Shown here: positions 15,892 through 18,720 of the stretch, piece after piece
Layout: every line of letters begins with the position of its first letter
Position numbering within the stretch: the stretch's first letter is position 1
Assembly (NCBI GenBank): GCA_934130325.1
Contig: CAKOYA010000026.1
Span: 1 to 18,720 of the forward strand
DNA length: 18,720 nt
Direction: 5' to 3'
DNA from: an uncultured Clostridia bacterium
Lineage (GTDB): Bacteria > Bacillota > Clostridia > TANB77 > CAG-465
The notes under the pieces: generated by a model
Seen by the model: only the letters and a program-made list of their open reading frames with translations
Told to the model about the DNA's origin: nothing
The model's database searches: none
Made by a program: the position numbers and the translations under genes

Positions 15892-15921
15892 ATTATATAC
15901 ATATTTCAGTTAATTTGTTAA
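15892..15921 (-). promoter_or_regulatory. Promoter of the Cys-rich peptide gene
   Basis: On the minus strand, TTAACA (15916-15921 complement), an 18-base spacer and TATAAT (15892-15897 complement), about 34 bases before the ATG. A sporulation sigma factor cannot be excluded. Confidence 0.45.
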
Positions 15922-16085
15922 TATTTTGTATTAAAAAATATATGATTACATAAAAAAGTATGTGAAATATGTAAAAAACGTGTCGAATAATATAAAAATA
16001 TGATTCAAATCAAAAAACAGGTATTTAAAACTAAACTTAAAAGTGTTGCTTAATATTTACTATATAATGATTATGGTGATAGGGA

Positions 16086-16724
16086 ATGGTTGACAAAATA
16101 AGTAATTATATATTAGACAATATCCTCTATAAAAATGAAACTATAGAAGGTGACCAAAGAGATATAATGCTTTTTGGAGTAACTAGAATAGTTGAGGATA
16201 TTCCAAAGTATTTAGTTATATTTTTGATCGGACTTTTCCTAAATGTAATCCCACAGCTTGCTATGGTATTTGGTATAACCTTAGTATATAAAACTTTTGT
16301 TGGTGGCGCACATGCTAGAACAAATTTTGTATGTTTAATATCTTCAATTATATTTTTTATTTCTCCAATTTTATTGGCAGAAAATATTAATCTCTCTAAA
16401 AATATATTGATAGTTATTGCTACATTCGTATATTTATTGTCCTTATATGTAATAATGCGCTATGCACCGGCGGATACGGAAGAAGTACCTATATTAAATA
16501 GTAATAAAAGAAAATTATTTAAGGTACTTGCTTTCATATCTTTAAATTTGTTATATGTGTCAATGTTGTTAATAAAAAATAAAATAACTTCAACAATCAT
16601 CTTAATAACATTGGCATATATAAATATATGCACAACTAATATTGTTTACAAGTTTTATAGCTGTAAACGTAGTTGTGATTCTGAAGAGTTTAAAAACTAC
16701 TTCAGTGAAGATATGAAACATTAG
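16086..16724 (+). CDS. agrB: AgrB-type peptide-processing membrane protease
   Basis: AgrB cleaves the C-terminal tail of the AgrD pro-peptide and helps form its thiolactone ring. This is a 212-residue polytopic membrane protein with the catalytic pair in GGAHARTNFVC: H76 and C83, with the same seven-residue spacing as H77/C84 of Staphylococcus aureus AgrB. Several hydrophobic helices follow (about 41-70, 83-98, 104-125, 148-163, 167-185), then a charged Cys-containing tail. The start has a GGTGATAGGGA purine region upstream. agrD lies 173 bases downstream. I could not place a convincing promoter, although TATAAT occurs at 16063-16068. Confidence 0.93.
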   Translation: MVDKISNYILDNILYKNETIEGDQRDIMLFGVTRIVEDIPKYLVIFLIGLFLNVIPQLAMVFGITLVYKTFVGGAHARTNFVCLISSIIFFISPILLAENINLSKNILIVIATFVYLLSLYVIMRYAPADTEEVPILNSNKRKLFKVLAFISLNLLYVSMLLIKNKITSTIILITLAYINICTTNIVYKFYSCKRSCDSEEFKNYFSEDMKH

Positions 16725-16766
16725 TATAATAAAAATACTAATATGTAATATCTTCATAAAAGTCCA

Positions 16767-16863
16767 AAATTTAAAATAAGATATTTTTAATGAAATAGTT
16801 TGAAATATAAATTTATGTGTTAAGTTACCCAATAATAACGCTTATATATCTTATTTTAAATTT
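16767..16863 (+). repeat. 18-bp perfect inverted repeat between agrB and agrD
   Basis: AAATTTAAAATAAGATAT at 16767-16784 is perfectly complementary to 16846-16863 across 61 bases. In RNA it could form a long A-U-rich stem ending about 23 bases before the agrD ribosome binding site (AGGGAGG, 16886-16892). Its right arm ends 34 bases before the agrD start. No T-run follows, so it is not a classical terminator. Confidence 0.7.
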
Positions 16864-16897
16864 AGGATTTACAAAAGATAAAATAGGGAGGGATATT

Positions 16898-17011
16898 GTG
16901 AAAAAGATAATCAAAAAATTTGTAGAAATGTATGCTAAAACTTCAACTAATAGTTGTTGGATAAGTGTATTTCACCAAACTAAGGCACCAAGAAATTTGA
17001 TAAAAAAGTAA
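16898..17011 (+). CDS. agrD: AgrD autoinducing-peptide precursor
   Basis: A 37-residue pro-peptide starting at GTG 16898, five bases after AGGGAGG. The layout is classical: a basic amphipathic N-terminal leader (KKIIKKFVEMYAK), a core around Cys20 (TNSCWISVF), and a C-terminal recognition tail (HQTKAPRNLIKK) resembling the HQPKxPxxL tails of clostridial AgrD. Cleavage would give a thiolactone ring between Cys20 and Val24 (five residues, the usual size) or Phe25 (six residues). By comparison with clostridial CxxxxHQP precursors there is one extra residue between Cys and HQ, and HQT replaces HQP. It lies downstream of agrB; agrC and agrA are not present. Confidence 0.9.
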   Translation: MKKIIKKFVEMYAKTSTNSCWISVFHQTKAPRNLIKK

Positions 17012-17031
17012 GTATATAGATTAATATATAT

Positions 17032-17070
17032 AAAGAGTAAGGAGATTTAAGAATCTTTTTACTTTTTATT
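17032..17070 (+). terminator. Terminator after agrD
   Basis: A 16-base stem, AAAGAGTAAGGAGATT (17032-17047) with AATCTTTTTACTTTTT (17052-17067), pairs fully in RNA with G-U pairs and has a 4-base loop. The T-rich 3' arm acts as the T-run. It closes agrBD as a complete unit. Confidence 0.75.
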
Positions 17071-17122
17071 ATTTTATAGTAAGATAAAATCGAAGATGAT
17101 AAAAACTACTCGTTATGAGCGT

Positions 17123-17148
17123 TTTAATAAGGACAATTCCTTATTAAA
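17123..17148. repeat. 11-bp perfect hairpin at the end of the recombinase remnant
   Basis: TTTAATAAGGA (17123-17133), loop CAAT, TCCTTATTAAA (17138-17148). It overlaps the stop codon of the decayed recombinase on the minus strand and may mark an insertion boundary or act as a terminator-like stem. Confidence 0.5.
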
Positions 17149-17786
17149 GTAATATTTTTGATATTATGGCTAGTATAAGCATTTGTGAAATTGTTTTTAT
17201 AATTAGAATATCTATAAAAGTTTTTATCTAAATTGTTAGCAGTACAATAATGTATTTTGACTCCACAATCTTTATAAAATAGATGACTAGGAAATATACT
17301 TTGTTTTCCTGTTTTAGTAGGTTTTGACTTATTCTTTTTAATTCGTTGAACAATATTCCAAGTTTCTTCATCAATTATTAGCTTGTAATGATTTTTAAAT
17401 ATTTTCCATTCTTTTTTGGTAAGTCAATTTTGGTATGGTCTTTGAAAGATATTTACGTTGGCTACTGTATCTCCAATATATTCTTGTCCATTTAGTATAT
17501 TCTTAACTATACCAGCATTCCAAAAATTCTTTACTTTCTGTACTTTTCTATTCAATTTTCTTCTATTGGCTCATCTACTAAACATTTGTCTTTATTATTT
17601 GAATCTTTGATATACTCATAAGGTAAAAATGTTGTAAGAGGAATACCAGAGCTACCTTTATCAGTATCTATATTATCCATTATAGCAATATATTATAAAA
17701 TTTTCCACTAATAATTGACCTACTATCACTCTATTTCTACCAAGTCTCGAGAGGTCCTTTACTATTATCGTTTCGATATGTCCTTG
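17124..17786 (-). pseudogene. Decayed large serine recombinase (Tn4451/TnpX-like, DUF4368 group)
   Basis: On the minus strand from about 17786, one frame reads GHIETIIVKDLSRLGRNRVI, the resolvase-domain motif of large serine recombinases. A shift near 17695 leads to IAIMDNIDTDKGSSG and then PYEYIKDSNNKDKCLVDE from the recombinase domain. Another shift and an apparent deletion of some 45 codons near 17560 lead to NAGIVKNILNGQEYIGDTV. After one in-frame stop comes EWKIFKNHYKLIIDEETWNI, then NKSKPTKTGK and YCTANNLDKNFYRYSNYKN. The N-terminal catalytic serine region is missing, cut off at the junction with the Bro-type fragment, and the C terminus ends early at 17124. It cannot be functional. It marks an old integration or transposition event downstream of agrBD. 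Confidence 0.85.
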
Positions 17787-17792
17787 CAAAAA

Positions 17793-18333
17793 TCAAGAAT
17801 GTTACAGGAAGAAAATGAAACCGTCACAAATTGTGACACTTTCAAATTAAAAGTTAAAGATGGAAAAATGAGAAATACTGATATGCTAGGTACAAAAAAT
17901 ATTTTAAGGCTTATTGAATCAATACCATCACCTAAAGTAGAATCTTTTAAAATGTGGTTAGCAAGTTTAGGTAATGAGAGAATAAATGAAGTATTTGATC
18001 CCGAGATAGCAATTAATTGTGCTGTAAAATATTATGGTAATAAAGGTTATAGTGATGAATGGATTAAGAAAAGAAAGCTTAAGAGATAATATGACTGATA
18101 TTGAAGTTCTTCTTACTGATTTAGGAGAAATTGCAACTCGTGATATAGCACAATCAGAACATTTGCAAGATTTTAATGAAAATATGAATGTTGCAAAACG
18201 AGGGGGACAAGTTGCAAATGATACCAGAAAATCATATGAAAAGCAAACTAAAAAATCTGCAATTTCAAAAGAAAATAATTTAAATTATAAATATATAGAT
18301 GATAAAATTTTGGTGATAATAATATGTCAATAG
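17793..18333 (+). pseudogene. Decayed Bro-N/phage antirepressor-type gene
   Basis: Two fragments in different frames. The first, from about 17793 to 18089, contains QEENETVTNCDTFKLKVKDG and then NILRLIESIPSPKVESFKMW and YYGNKGYSDEWIKKR, conserved in Bro-N-type antirepressor proteins of phages and prophages. The second, from about 18057 to 18333, reads GLRKESLRDNMTDIEVLLTD and later NVAKRGGQVANDTRKSYEKQ, the C-terminal part of the same family. The Bro-N start is missing at the left junction. In relatives about 45-50 residues lie between the two fragments; here they are joined out of frame at about 18066-18078, so an internal deletion has occurred. Non-functional as it stands. It abuts the recombinase remnant head to head. 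Confidence 0.82.
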
Positions 18334-18633
18334 AAATTTTAATGTCAAAGCTCAAATATGTGTATCAATAGTTTTTGAAATCTTTCAAAAACTATTGATA
18401 CACAGACAAGAAAAAAATTATGATTAAACGCGGTATCAAACATGTTGATTATTATAATATTGTAATATTTTCAATAAATATACATTATTGAGTAAACAGT
18501 TAAAAATATTAAATTTAATTGTTTGTTTTTGGTACGACTGAGCATATCAACGTTTTTAAGTAAGAACGCAGTTATCGATGAAATTAAAAACTAAAATACC
18601 ATTAAATAGAGTTTTTTATTGTATAAACATTAA
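18334..18633. other. Non-coding stretch after the palindrome
   Basis: Apart from the palindrome at 18359-18404 I see no supported gene here. The minus strand has a modest open stretch between about 18470 and 18590, but without a start, a ribosome binding site or a recognisable motif. It may be remnant DNA. Confidence 0.4.
18359..18404. repeat. 22-bp perfect palindrome with 2-base loop
   Basis: The arm 18359-18380 (TGTGTATCAATAG then TTTTTGAAA) is perfectly complementary to 18383-18404, with only TC between. No T-run follows on the plus strand and only a weak T-rich stretch on the minus strand, so it is not a classical terminator. It lies 25 bases after the Bro-type remnant. It may be a terminator, a recombination or transposase-recognition hairpin, or a mini-element end. 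Confidence 0.8.
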
Positions 18634-18720
18634 TTAAATATTCTTTTCTATAATAAGTGTTTGAACAAATTTATCTTTCTCAATATCAGGGAATATTTGG
18701 GCATGAGGTATTTTAGAAAC
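18634..18720 (-). CDS. C-terminal end of an unidentified minus-strand gene (partial)
   Basis: Read on the minus strand from the right edge, an open frame of 28 codons (VSKIPHAQIFPDIEKDKFVQ then TLIIEKNI) ends with TAA at 18634-18636. Its composition is that of a normal charged protein, unlike the surrounding A/T-rich noise. The rest lies beyond the window, and the fragment is too short to assign a family. Confidence 0.5.
   Translation of the reverse strand, partial: VSKIPHAQIFPDIEKDKFVQTLIIEKNI

Noticed and set aside
15724..15921. Plus-strand reading frame opposite the Cys-rich peptide
   Set aside because: It has no ribosome binding site and is antisense to a gene with its own promoter, ribosome binding site and terminator.
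16817..16897. Longer N-terminal extension of AgrD from ATG 16817
   Set aside because: It would cross the inverted-repeat arm, lacks a ribosome binding site and gives a leader unlike AgrD; GTG 16898 has AGGGAGG.
17715..17792. Start of the Bro-type reading frame at 17715 as a real N terminus
   Set aside because: This stretch is antisense to the recombinase motif VKDLSRLGRN; Bro-like similarity begins only at about 17793.
1..18720. tRNA, rRNA or CRISPR arrays
   Set aside because: None seen by eye: no regular direct-repeat/spacer array, no rRNA-like tract and no convincing tRNA cloverleaf.

Overview
The window is very AT-rich, uses AGGAGG/GGGGG-type ribosome binding sites and classic TTGACA/TATAAT promoters, and carries a T-box leader on valS, an RicT (YaaT/PSP1) protein and an AgrB/AgrD pair. 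Together these point to a low-GC Firmicute of the class Clostridia, on a chromosome rather than a plasmid. The species cannot be named from the sequence alone.

Layout. 1-521 is non-coding, with a minus-strand terminator-like hairpin at the left edge and a good promoter at 436-464. 522-6909 is a run of plus-strand genes. It holds an uncharacterised 462-residue protein with two C-terminal membrane helices, acpS and metG, then a weak internal promoter and lepB, holB, ricT and a small 2[4Fe-4S] ferredoxin, closed by a strong terminator at 6916-6964. 7009-8742 looks accessory: a HipA-like kinase whose last ~50 codons are displaced into another frame, followed by two small, apparently related proteins, the second with its own consensus promoter and terminator. 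8815-11969 is a T-box operon of a 65-residue two-helix membrane protein and valS. 11982-13865 holds two tandem cation diffusion facilitator (CDF) paralogues; the second has lost most metal ligands and is separated from the first by a terminator. A PflA-related radical SAM gene follows, sharing a bidirectional terminator with a convergent DUF421 (YetF-like) gene. A 49-residue Cys/Asn-rich membrane peptide lies on the minus strand with its own promoter and terminator.

The right end is a quorum-sensing and wreckage zone. agrB and a 37-residue agrD (peptide core around CWISVF) are separated by an intergenic region with an 18-bp perfect inverted repeat, and a terminator follows agrD. No agrC or agrA is in the window. 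Next come a decayed large serine recombinase (minus strand) and a decayed Bro-N/antirepressor-type phage gene (plus strand), abutting head to head. They are followed by a 22-bp perfect palindrome and the last 28 codons of an unidentified minus-strand gene.

Most of the window is housekeeping: tRNA charging, secretion, replication, carrier-protein activation, RNA-maturation factor and metal transport. The best candidates for something undescribed are the kinase plus two small partner proteins (7033-8723), the agrBD pair with its intergenic inverted repeat, the hairpin between the lepB Shine-Dalgarno and its ATG, and the ligand-stripped CDF paralogue.
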